A stretch of DNA of 64,000 nt from Lunularia cruciata (Eukaryota; Streptophyta; Marchantiopsida; Lunulariales; Lunulariaceae), in contig OX419761.1 of NCBI GenBank assembly GCA_948567375.1, forward strand, positions 37,140,501 through 37,204,500. The letters are read 5' to 3'. The translations under genes and the position numbers were made by a program. The notes beneath the pieces were generated by a model. It was not told the DNA's origin. It saw only the letters and a program-made list of their open reading frames with translations, and ran no database searches. Shown piece by piece: positions 11,860-23,187 of this stretch. Every line of letters begins with the position of its first letter. The first letter of the stretch is position 1.

Positions 11860-12257
11860 CATGATGCCACTAGGGACATAGTGTTTGTTATGGCACGAGA
11901 GAGTGGATACTTGGCTTGGAGGGAGCGTTTGTATATTTTGCAGACGACATGTGTCAAAGCAGACTTATACTTGATCCGAGATGATCAAGTGACAATAGCA
12001 GATGTCGTGGTTATTGACCTTACACAAGATACAGTTCGGAGGGAGTGATTACCCATCTCCCTAGATATGCGGCGAGTGCAACAGCAAGTCGCAAGGTCTC
12101 CAAGTATAGGGGCATGCAACAAAGTCATCTCTTTATTCCTCTAGCCTTAGAGTTATATGGAACGATGGACACAACATTTGACACATTTGTGAAGGAGTGC
12201 ACCGGAGCTTATCATGTTAGGCATAAGGGGTACCACTCTCACTCTCATACTTTGTAG
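11860..12257 (+). pseudogene. C-terminal remnant of a LINE-like reverse-transcriptase ORF
   Basis: The plus strand reads DATRDIVFVMARESGYLAWRE, then VKADLYLIRDD and ADVVVIDLTQD, ending in TGA at 12046-12048. The frame continues one step over, from 12045, as VITHLPRYAASATASRKVSKY, then FIPLALELYGTMD and FVKECTGAYHVRH, to TAG. The order of a hydrophobic strand with D-L/P-T, an Ala/Ser-rich helix, then F.PLALE.YG resembles the C-terminal tail of plant non-LTR retrotransposon ORF2 proteins. Only this tail is present, with one frameshift. The family call is from memory of the pattern. Confidence 0.4.
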
Positions 12258-12436
12258 CATATTTTAGACAATATGAGTCCATTGCTATACAAAGTGTAGT
12301 GGCTGGTGCAATCCATAGGAGAGCAATCACATAAGATGATCTTTTTTCAAATGCTCCAATTGTGTGTAAATCATAAAACTTGCATAGCTCGGTTATCTTA
12401 GGTGCGGTAGGGTAGATTTCTGATATAAACTCTATT

Positions 12437-12510
12437 GGAGCTTAGCCCCATGTTACCTTTTTTGTCTCTCCCTTGTACGGCTTGATGGGGTCTTCCCGTC
12501 CTTCGTTTTT
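12437..12510 (-). repeat. Right arm of the long inverted repeat
   Basis: The reverse complement contains ACGAAGGACGGGAAGA, AAGCCGTACAAGGGAGAGAC and GGCTAAGC, closely matching 8447-8516. Similarity fades on both sides. Confidence 0.65.
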
Positions 12511-12787
12511 CCTATGTGGTTGCCTTCTTACTAGATGGTAGCGAGGAATAAGAAACGAGATGTAAGAGCCCGCTGGGATTCAGCGCGGGAGCGATGAAGA
12601 TTAAGAACATGGGCTGGAGTAGGAACACTATAGACGCGAGAGGCCGAAGCAGGAAGCAGTGATAGGTAAATACTTGTGAGGAAATTAGTTAGGGAAGTAG
12701 ACACCTATATATATCGAGAAAAAACATCATCGAATGAATGAAATGCAAAGTAAATATCATTTGGAAACAATTTGATAGCAACACGCA

Positions 12788-12932
12788 CATCTGAGATGCA
12801 TCCATCAAAGACGCGGATACACACCTCCCACATAAGTAGTGAAATAAATACAACAACAGGTGAGATGCATCCATCAAAGAAGCGGATACAGAACTCCCAC
12901 CACATAAGTAGAGAAATAAATACAACAGGAAG
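12788..12932. repeat. Tandem duplication of about 72 bp, two copies
   Basis: GAGATGCATCCATCAAAGA.GCGGATACA..CTCCCAC followed by ACATAAGTAG.GAAATAAATACAACA occurs twice in a row with few changes. It is non-coding, and open frames across it are by-products of the repeat. Confidence 0.85.
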
Positions 12933-13214
12933 AAGCTGCCAAATTCAAAAGATTGATATAAACAGGAGGCAAGAGACTAATAGACTGGAAATATCGCAGG
13001 TCAAGGAAGATCTGAGTCAGGAAACGAAAATCGTGGAAGATGTATGAGTCAGAGCGTATGGAGTAGAAATCGCTCAGAGAACGAGGGAAGAGGGAAGACA
13101 AGCAAAGTATGGGAGGACTGGATATAGATATATCGCAGCACGCGCTATGGAATCCGGAGTCCTGAGAAACTAAACAGCTGAAGGAAGCAGAAGGCGGCCA
13201 TAGTAACCATCCAT

Positions 13215-13320
13215 TAAAACACATCATCAATGCCTCATGACATCATCAATGCCTCATGCAGTGCCCGTAGTAGCTGAGCACGTCATCAATGTCTCACGCA
13301 ATGCCCAAATAGCTGGGCCA
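13215..13320. repeat. Short degenerate tandem repeat (CATCAATGCCTCATG)
   Basis: CATCAATG.CTCA occurs three times, the first two immediately adjacent, with AATGCCC..TAGCTG.GC phrases after them. Probably a decayed minisatellite. Confidence 0.55.
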
Positions 13321-14583
13321 GTGTCTGTACCCCTCATACCGAGTTTCAGCCCGAAAAACTCATGAGTGCCATTCTTCAGTTTATGGACATCCGGCCCCTT
13401 CTATGATCCGGGTGTCTAGATCCTCAATCGTTTTGAAATATTACCTCTTTCTGGGATTTTGGAGGCTAAACTTTGATGGCACAATTCATAGGACGACGTG
13501 TATTTGGACTCTCTGCACACCTACAAATTGGCATTCTACATTCATCAACCACCTCTTCAGAAAGGTTTCCTTCTTTCGCGGTAAAGTATGGTCCATCATT
13601 CTTCTACTCCGGGCAAATTGTACTGAGTCACGTTCTATACTTGTAAATAGATGTGTCATATAGCACACTTGATGCCTGCTTCTCCTTGTGATAAACTCTA
13701 ACCGTAGTTCCTTGGAAAGTAGAGAAGGTTTGCTAGCCGAAAGAGGACTCTGGGAATGACTCTGAACATAACGCGAACTGGCTAAGACAAACATCAAGAG
13801 ACTCGTACACCGAGGAGTCTGGAATTCTGTGTGACATGAGGAAAATCCTAACGCTGCATAAGGTCCACTAAGATCACGGTTGAAAAGCAGTTCCGTTATC
13901 TCGCACTGCTGGCTTGGCGTACAGATGCTTAGAGCACCCTCACGGTAAGCATGGCAATCTCTGGAAGTTCTTGGTAGAAAAGAGTCAGTTTTTAGCGAAA
14001 CTATTCCAAGTAACCAGCGTTCAGAACAAGTTCAACAAACCTAATATCTACAAGATAATGAAGGAACATACAATGTCTTCAAAGTCATCTGCATATGTGT
14101 CAGGACGTTCCTCGAGACTTGAGCTATATAACATATCCCCACTGTAAAACCGAGTTTACAAGCTACAAACCTCGAGGCCTGCTTTTAGTTATGAGCTGAT
14201 CTTCGACTTTGGAAAAGAACTACAATGTACATAATATGTACTTGAGCCATCAATGTAGCAAGTAAATCTACTTGGCTTCTGTTTATAGTACAACAGCATC
14301 CATATGGTAAGACAGATTCCAGTGCCCACCACCATGAAATCTCTCGAAGAGCAACGATGGGCGTCATCACCACACGTTCACTAGTACTCCCTTGCTGAGA
14401 CATGTAACTGTAGATACAATTATCCTGCTAAAAGAGCAGACTCTAATCATTTGGCAACTGCGTGGATTTTTTCAGTTACTGCCCCAAAACTTATCGAGGA
14501 GGACAAACGTTTCAGAGCCTCCATCCTAATCAGAAACCCATATAGAGGGGACCTCCACAAAATAATTACAGCATGAGTACATT
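13321..14583. other. Intergenic DNA downstream of the FLY1-like gene
   Basis: No recognisable coding region. The part next to 14584 is expected to hold the 3' UTR and polyadenylation region of the minus-strand gene. Confidence 0.4.
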
Positions 14584-17500
14584 TTACATTGGAGGCAAAG
14601 GTCGTCGACAAGTTGGGCATTCCATTTTGATGTCCATCCATCGTTGAAGGCAGCCCGAGTGAAAGAAGTGATCGCATGGGGTCACCTGTTGTTTGGACGA
14701 TACCGAATAGTAAGCATGACATGCTGAAGGAATATGATCACTAAAACTTCTGGCCAAACTTCAGTATTTTTACGTCCAGCATGCGAGGTAGGTCTCAACC
14801 AACCACAGAGATATCTGAATAGGTCAGCTTTATACATTCCAGAGACAAGCTTCACCTTGAGGCGACTTTCTTCGACTATCGCCTCAAAATTATTCACATC
14901 CTGAGCCCAGGGCTTGTATATTCAACGTCCAGATACTCCGAGACTCAATAAATCAAGTCACAATGACGATGTTTACAAGAATAACGAAGCAAGGTTGTAT
15001 CATGCAAAGAGAGAAGCACGGCGTCCTCACCATGCATTCGGTAGAGTGACCTGCCGTGTCCACAGCAGCCATGCAGATGACGCAGTCCACGACAGGAGTT
15101 TCGTCATCTCCGGCAGCCAAAGACCGGTCCACTATTCTGAAGTAGCAATATTTTTCAGGTAGCAGCTGTAGCAGAAAGAAAACTCTTACTTAGCGCAGAA
15201 GATACACGATCAGAGCCTTGAAAGAAGTTGATTCTGTTGTACTCGACTAACCCACTCATCACAAAATGGCATGACAAGAAACAGTGTAATTCACGGCGTC
15301 CATGCAATTTGTGACCAACACGGAGAAGGTTAAGAAGGAGAACCTGACGGGGGATGAAGCAGCGTGCACCCATATAATGCTGGAGGAGTAGGACAGCAGC
15401 TTGAGAGAAAATAAACGTTACGAGACCTACGCACCAATTTGTACTGGTCTCCACTCGCATGAAATTGTAAGGACAACCAAATGTGTATAGGGGAATGGCT
15501 AGTCGGGTGGCGGTCATCCCTAATATGTAGTGAGGGTGCAGGGGCTTCCGTGAATCACGCACGACATTCGCTACAATTTGTGGAATCCAAAATGAGTAGA
15601 AGAGAATCAATATATAGCGCAGCATGCTGTGAAGTTCGTACATGATCAGTATGCCACCTAACAAGAACCCATCTGCAACCACAGCTCACATCAAGACGCA
15701 CATTAGTTACTAAACACGATTTTCTCAGCAAAGGTATTTGAGTTAAACATAGATCACATAAGGACACAGATGTAAGATTCTGAACTCTGAAGAGAATGCA
15801 TGTGCTACCCCAAAGGTTAAGGTGGACTCTCGAATGCTAGTGGGTACGACTACAAGCACTAGAGTCCTAAAAGACCTACATATTCCTGTGCACATAATTA
15901 TAAGATCCGGATTATGCAGTCGCGCATCTCCGATATGATGGTCAGCCTCTAACCACATTCGAAAGCCACAATTTGTTCGCTCTCTACCTAAATACTACTA
16001 GGATATTCAATAAAGGTTCGGAAACTCTCCAATCCTAGAATCTCACAAGCTATATGTCGAAATGAGTTAAATTTACATGCTTGATGCCAAATTCTGTTAG
16101 CAAAAGGAGCTTAGTAAAAAGACTTACAGAAACGAGAGTAAAGCACAGATAGCTCCCGACGCATAGCTTCCCACCCCTCCCCGGAGTTGACTGGCCTTCT
16201 TGCTTTCCATATAGCAAGTAGGTAGCGCATCTCAAATATGGAGAATATGACGAACTTGAAAAATGCCGCAGTTGCAAACGCATTAAATAATGATTCTGGT
16301 TGGAAAGACGTATTCAGTCACCACAGAAGTTTCATTGTCAGCAAGACCCTTGAAGGTACTCCCAGCATTACGCCGTCATCCGATAGTTGACGGTTGTTAT
16401 GAAATTACCCACATGAGGACAAAGACCTTGATTTCCGGAACCAAAACTACAGCAGCACACTTCTACAAAAATAATACATCAACAGCAACTCGCATTGATC
16501 TTACAATTGCGGCAATCCTCCTGGGCTTACCTACAAGAATCCCAGCTGTAAGATGCAAAAGACACAAATACGCATCCATAATGGCTTGTTGCCCAATCAT
16601 CAACAAAGATACCTTCGCAGCACCCTGCAGAGTGTGTTTTCCCAACCAAACATATACAATCAGAACGATTTCTATAGTTTACGTACACAAAACTCTAATT
16701 CATCTCGGCCATGCTATTGCTCAAAGACAACAACCGCATCACTTTCAGAACAAGAAGAGAGATATTTAGAGGCTAGCATTTTACCAAGAAAACGAAATTG
16801 TACCACATTCCGAGGACAAAACAAACCTTCATGTCAGGTATCTCAAATTTGAACTTTTTGAGAAATATTTGAAGCATGTCATCTAAAGTTGTAAAGATGA
16901 AGCAGTTATTACCGATTGAGTGTTGCTATGCTCCATCTGACGGATCAAGAACAAAACTTGAAGAAAGGAGATCTGAGATACGCTGTCAAGGTAACATGGC
17001 GGGATAGAAGCACAAAAACAAGTATAACTAAATAGTGACCATCTTGTCTCGAATGTGAACGTTGGTTGACATTTGTGAATAATTTGTGAATAATGTGAAC
17101 GTTCGTTGACATTTTGAACTCAGTTTAAAAGTAAGGACAAGTGGCTCAAAATACTGTTAAGATTATATTTAAGAATTCCCCCCTTCAGTCAGACATAACA
17201 TGAAGATGACATTCTACAGTTCTGTAGGCCTATGCACGCACTCTCTGAGAAACTTTGATGCGATGGAGATGATAAGAACGCTGTAAGACATCTGGATACA
17301 AATGTGACCATCAAAGTGTAGTTGACAGCTTTATTATAGTAAACTTCAACGTTGACTGAAGTGGCGTTGACGGTAAGCGGCGAGAAGCATTCTCCATCAT
17401 CGTCTATCAGGGGCCCTTCCATCAGTCCCTGCATCTCGCAAACTTGATGATCCCGCTCTCCACCTGGGACACCATTGAAGACGATGATACAACAAAGAGC

Positions 17501-20500
17501 TTAGTAGAGCTGATTGGCTATATCAGCAGTTGTTCCTGTATATTAACACCACTAGATGAAACACGATCCGGTAAGGTAACTACCAAACTAAGTGTACTTA
17601 TAAAAGGCCCACTAGGAAGAATCCAAAACATTGATATTTGAGCGTTTGACCTAAGTACGTTCTATAGGTCAATAAACTGCTTTATCTGCAGATATTCAAA
17701 ATGGAACTGCATGCACATGTATTGGTATATGAGAACAGAAGCCGTTCTGGGAACGGGTTATCCAGAACGCATGAAGTGAAAATGATCGATAAACAACATG
17801 TATGCACATGTATGTATCTTTAGACATAACAGCATCGAAAGGAGCAGTATGGAGCTCCGGCTTTCACCTTCCATATTGCTAGCATGTTCTTAACAGCAGG
17901 GAGTAGGTGTGAGGAGAAAAAGTTTCAAAATAACGTACTTTTGTAGTCTACAGCGGAAATTTGTGTTACCATCTGAATTTTGCAGTGCTTCCCCATCTCT
18001 GCCATGTTTGCTGAAATTAAAGGATTGATTAGATTTTCTAGCTAAACCTCACTTTTGAAAACCCGGCAATTCACGAATGAGCGAGTAATTTTGAACATGA
18101 GGCTCTGGTACTTATATCCAAGTGACTAAAGTAACCATCAAATACTTGCTGAGCACAACTTATTTTACAAAGCGCCTGTCAGTTACCCTCAAGTTGCTCT
18201 CAAGCTTACTTCTCTCCCCCGTCAATGATTAACTTCTCCATGAGAAACATCGACTTGAACCATAAGCAGAACTTAAGCATGGATATAACCACCCCATTAG
18301 CAAATGGCAGGCACGTCATCTGATGAAAGATCAACTGAAGAGAGGCAACACGTACAGCTTCTCCCATTTCTTCGAACACGATCTCTGGATGAGTCTTGTA
18401 ACACCTGCGACGAGAACATGCCGAGCTGCATTCATCAGCAACGCGCATGCCAATCACGAGTCAGATGGTAGGATCCTTCAGCCAATTCTCATCACCAACA
18501 CTAGCATGATATAAGTCTTCCTCCCATAGCATCCTTCCTCTAAGCACTCAAGAGCCGGTTATTAACAATGAAGCTAGTGTGGGCTTCTAACTTTCATGCA
18601 GTCTGAGTCAAAGTCATAGTAAGTTCTATAAACTCTAAAGCATCAAAGGATGCCTATACTTCGGTTGTAGATACTTCCTAAAACACTGTACCCGCGGACA
18701 GCAATGCGCCATTTGTTTGTATCGGATATGCGGGAGGGGGGGCTAAGAGAGCATCCAGAAGGAAGGGGACTATGCCTCCTTTGGCCCTCAATCTTAAAAG
18801 TAGGTGGAGATTTTGCGAAGTTTGCATTGTCACAAATCATCCATAGGTCATTTGTTTTAATTTTTTTTGTAAAGACTCCAGACGTTGTCCATGAGAACAT
18901 AAACAACTTAGACAAACTTAGGCAAACTTATACTAGTCTGCGGACAAGGGCCCAAGGTCATACCCGTCACAAACGGTCCACTCTATCTACTTGATACACC
19001 ATTTGGTGCAGCAATCTCCTACCAAGAGGACGATTATTTAGTTGTTTCTTTAGTACTTATAAGATTCAAGAGCCTTGGTACCTCCTTCATCCTGATTCTA
19101 GATAAAACCTTTCAGCATCAGGACGTTTCACAGATGACAAAGTTTAACTTGATCCACAAGTCAGGCAGACTGTAGGACAGTACTTACCAGGTGGTACGGA
19201 TTCGCTTGGGTCAAATCGTCCCCACGTTTCATGTCGCTGTCCATGGCACTGCAAAAACATAAATAAACAGAAGTGTACGGTACAAAGAGGATTACTGAAT
19301 GGCGTTCTCATCATAGCAGCAGCGTAGCAACTACAAGCAGGATGCAAAGCGCTTGAGGTATTACTTATAAGCGAGCAAGAGTCCCATGCCAAAAACCCAG
19401 TCAGAACTTCGTATTCATATGAAGCACATACTTTACCGATTCTTATGTCGATCATTGCAATCAAATAATTCAATGGAATTAAGAAGGAACACATACTTGC
19501 TCAAAACCATCCGCAATTGCCGAAATGGCCACACATATACGCCTTCCATCTTCATTTGCAAATCTGGATCGCTGCGATATGTTCCATCCTGAAGGACAAC
19601 CTCACCCTGGTCCGCGTGCATTCTTTGAACTTAGTGAAACAGAAAGCGCATACGACCATAAAGTTTATCGGTGCATTTGCATTGTTAACACACGGGACTG
19701 TCAATAGAGATGCCATGTAAAACATGGAAACTCAACCAACCACTTGGGGTGCTACGTGCTACTTTGGAGATTATATATCGCCTGAAGTGAGTGTCGAGTT
19801 GAATGCACGTTTAGCACCTCAATACCTGCCTTGCACTGTGAGTTCCTTGACTTGAAAGCGTTCCATGCAAAATAATGAGATTGCCAAACATAGTTCATTA
19901 ACTGATCCAAAATTCCCAGTAGAATGAGTACTTACTTGCACATAGTGTACGCCCCGTATATCAGTAGGAGAGCTAGTAAGTTCAAATATAACATTTCCGG
20001 TTGTCTTTTGAAAGTCGGAAAATCTTGAGCTCATGTTTCGCAACAGCCATGTCCCTGCACCAGGATTATAGAGTGTGAGCTATAATCCGGCACATAGGTG
20101 AAAGTTCATTGACAGGATAAAGATATAGCCTCTTAACGAACCTCAAAACCTACAACAGTCACCTTAGAAAATGCTGATGTTTAAGCAAGGACACAAGCTC
20201 CAGATGAAATACCTACCCTTGTAGGTCCCTGAAATGTTCAACATAGGATACGGTCCCATACCTCCACTTCCTTCCGCAACAAGCCACTGATCATGGTACA
20301 AGACGAACGTTTCAGTTTACAGCCTGTCTAACGATCTAGATTCCGCACTGCAGCTATCCAAAATTTATCCAAAATAGTTTATCCAAAATTGTGCGTAAAG
20401 CTAAGAAACCATACTAGAAGCCAGGAACAACACGAAGTCCTAATGCCATCTTATTTATCTTCTAAATCAAAATCTCCACGGCCTCATAGTATTTTCACCA

Positions 20501-21716
20501 GTGAGTTCTGAAGGGTAGACAAAAGAAAGTAGCGTTCTAGATTTGGTGCAGGAGAGCATTCTTTCTACCACCTCCCTCTACAGCAAAAGGTAGGTGCTTC
20601 CAGAAGGCATGGCAGAGATCGATAGCCAAAAAAATCCGAAGTACCTCATTTCGAATTCGCAGGAATTTTAATAAGAGAGTGCCCTAACCCTTTGACCTAT
20701 AAATTCAGCTTCGACTGAACCGACTCTACGGTAGAGTAGCAGCTCTTCCTGGCAGCCTTTTGTATTGAACGCGAAGATGCTCTGAATTGGCAGAGCTGCA
20801 TAAGGTATAGGCCACAATAATGCATGTCTCAAAGAGCGATGCTGTAATGTCCACAGCGCAAGAAATGAATGCCACACGCACCATTTACTTCCGGTGATTG
20901 AAGTAACAGAAAACTTGGGAGATATGATCTTATTGTACCTGCGAACGCCTATTCGCCTTTCTTGAATGCTGTGCAAGAAAGCAAAAATGAACATAATGTT
21001 TTCAGGCAAGGAAGGTTGTTCTTGAGAAGTTTTGGATGTCAACAACGGTGCAGAAAAGATTGCGAACAAATCATTTGGTGATCAGGAATTCGAGGTAAAA
21101 TAAACATTCCAAAAATGAGTATTAGAATTCAAGTCATGACGGTGACTATACCAGTCATAATCTACTGCCCCACCGTTTTATGCATTCTCCATATTAGATT
21201 AGCCTTCACTAGTCCCGAACATCACGGATAACAGTTCTTGATCAACAGTTACGCTTTCCATGTGATGTTCATGTTTCGTTACAACCAAGTTTAAGTTCAA
21301 AATTACTAATGATATTGAATGTCAAGAGGACAATCGAACGATTACCGCTCTGTTGGATGTCGACAGGGGGTGGGGGAAGGAGAGAGAATAACCTGGTCTA
21401 GCAGTGGAGAGTGCTCAATGCCGAGACCTTTCTCCTTCAGTGGTCTTACAGCAGCAGTAATATCCAGCAACACGCACAGTAGTCCGAACCACGCCAATAC
21501 GCCGATTATAAAAGCCCTTCCTTTACAACCAGGTATACTAAAGAAATACCTGTTCCCTAATTCTGTGCTAACCCTTCCTCTGCTTGAATTTCCACGTCTG
21601 GAATCCATTTGAGACGGCCTTCTCCGACCAGAGAGACCTGATGAACATGAAGGGGACGTATCTCCCAATATCCCCTCCGTTCGGCCTTTTCTCAGGCTAA
21701 GAATTTCACCCCCCAT
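14584..21716 (-). CDS. FLY1/TUL1-type transmembrane RING-H2 E3 ubiquitin ligase
   Basis: Fourteen exons give a 625-residue protein with all introns GT-AG and phases matching: 21393-21716, 20217-20286, 19936-20054, 19497-19606, 19188-19248, 18356-18425, 17939-18010, 17300-17463, 16913-16972, 16531-16624, 16128-16295, 15344-15672, 15031-15165, 14584-14685. Relatives (Arabidopsis FLY1/FLY2, yeast Tul1) are Golgi/endomembrane ligases that ubiquitinate membrane proteins; FLY1 acts in mucilage pectin methylation. Residues 68-86 form the first membrane segment. A lumenal region follows (WLVAEGSGG, GVHYVQ, GVYVWPFRQLRMV, NPYHLLGMFSSQ). Several membrane helices span residues 310-540 (YYNKAVNYTLMVTF, SLLMIGQQAIMDAYLC, WIPQIVANVVRDSRKPLHP). 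The RING is last, with ligands C575, C578, C596, H598, H601, C604, C615 and C618, ending CPTCRRPLPPM. The start is the ATG at 21716; the roughly 67-residue Ser/Arg-rich extension before the first helix is less certain, and M37 could serve instead. The gene appears intact. Confidence 0.93.
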
Positions 21717-22430
21717 CGCTCTCCTCCAAGTTTAATTGCAGCAAAAAATGTCTGCCGCGTCGGTCTCATCGGAAGTGGTCTCCATCCCCTTCCGGCTCCT
21801 AACGCCACCTCGTAACCTTCATCCCCTGCTGATCCTCCCCGCTTCACTCACATCTCCACGTTTCAAATCCGACGCAATACCACCACCGCCTCCTCCTTCT
21901 CTTTTCCACCGAAATCGATCCTACAAATACAAGCGCTCGCTCCGAAGAACAGGCGAAGTGCGAAAATCACGTCGACGCCCCGCTGACAGTCCTGCAATTA
22001 AAGAAACCCGCATTAACTGAACTCTCCAAATCCGCGGAGGGGCTTCTCGGACGGCGCACGACGAGAGCGGCAACAAGTAAGCAGCAAGTTCGCAACAAGA
22101 GGCGAGGGATGCGACTGTCCGCTTGTAGAATGGAAATACAGACGGAGCAAAATGTTGAGCTCTCGACGACAACAACAGCTTCATCATCATCCTCCTCCTC
22201 CTCCTCCTCCCTCTACACCCGTCCTCCCTCTACTTTAGTACTTTATCAATCCACCGTACATGTCAGATTTGGCTCTTACGTCGTGTTTGACTACAATCCT
22301 TCCCTCCTTCCCTCCCTCCCGCCGGCTCCTCCGCTTTAGCAGCGCTGCCTCTCATCGGAAGCGACGGCTCCAAGAATGGACGGAATTCATCTAAACTTGA
22401 CGCGCTCTACTGCCCATTGTACGTAGCATA
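21717..22430. promoter_or_regulatory. Upstream region of the FLY1-like gene
   Basis: A relatively GC- and CpG-rich stretch lies immediately upstream of the minus-strand ATG. It contains pyrimidine/TCC microsatellites (22180-22211; CCCTCCTTCCCTCC near 22305) and is the likely promoter and 5' UTR. Plus-strand frames here are low-complexity Ser or Pro runs, not genes. Confidence 0.45.
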
Positions 22431-22482
22431 CATCATTCATTCTTTCCCTCTTTCTTTTCTTTCTTTCTTGTACCGTATATCA

Positions 22483-22504
22483 AGCAGCAGCAGCAGCAGC
22501 AGCA
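22483..22504. repeat. (CAG)n microsatellite
   Basis: Seven consecutive AGC units interrupted by CAACAGC, at the outer edge of the gene island. Confidence 0.9.
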
Positions 22505-23124
22505 ACAGCGCTCTAATCAGTTCCTGTCAACTTTGGAATGATTAACTCTTCTAAACACTAACAACTCTTCATTAAACTTGGTATTCGAAGTAGAGCTACC
22601 AGCTTGGATGCACATGCCTTCTCTTTTTATGTATTTTAAAATGTTATTTTATAGATTATGATAACCACCTTTGGAGACTTTATATTTCGTTTGATGATTT
22701 AAGTTTATAACTTCCCTTAATATAAACATGTTATTGCATTAAAATTGCTTTTATATGTTTATAATTACATTAGTTGTAAATACTACCTCTTTTAAAACAG
22801 AGTCACAGAGTTTTTTTAAGTTTGTTTATACACATTTCTACCAGATTGAATGATTATCTTTACTTCTGTTTTAAACGACGCTTCCTTTAGATAGAGAGTC
22901 TATATAAAGCAGTTCTACAGTAGTTAGAACTTGTAACTTTATAAACTGGTAAATGTTTGACAATATGGGACAAAAGCGCAATCATTTTTTTAAGTATGTA
23001 CTTCCCATATCAATTATTACATCAAATGGATAGACTGTCAGAGCTGTTTCTTCTGTTCTTAGCCTTTATAGACTTCACTGCTTTTCTACATAATTGTTTT
23101 TGGATAATGGATTACTATATATGT

Positions 23125-23187
<63 letters not shown>

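Noticed and set aside
14682-14897. Minus-strand ORF between the last two exons of the FLY1-like gene
   Set aside because: It lies within intron 13; the RING sequence is continuous only if it is spliced out.
18643-18994. Open frames on both strands in the middle of the FLY1-like gene
   Set aside because: They fall in the 762-bp intron 5, show no homology, and are bypassed by phase-consistent exons on both sides.
20668-21069. 133-residue minus-strand ORF
   Set aside because: It lies in intron 1 of the FLY1-like gene and matches no part of that family.
22109-22339. Plus-strand ORF with a poly-Ser run, upstream of the FLY1-like gene
   Set aside because: It is created by a TCC microsatellite in the promoter region and has no domain.
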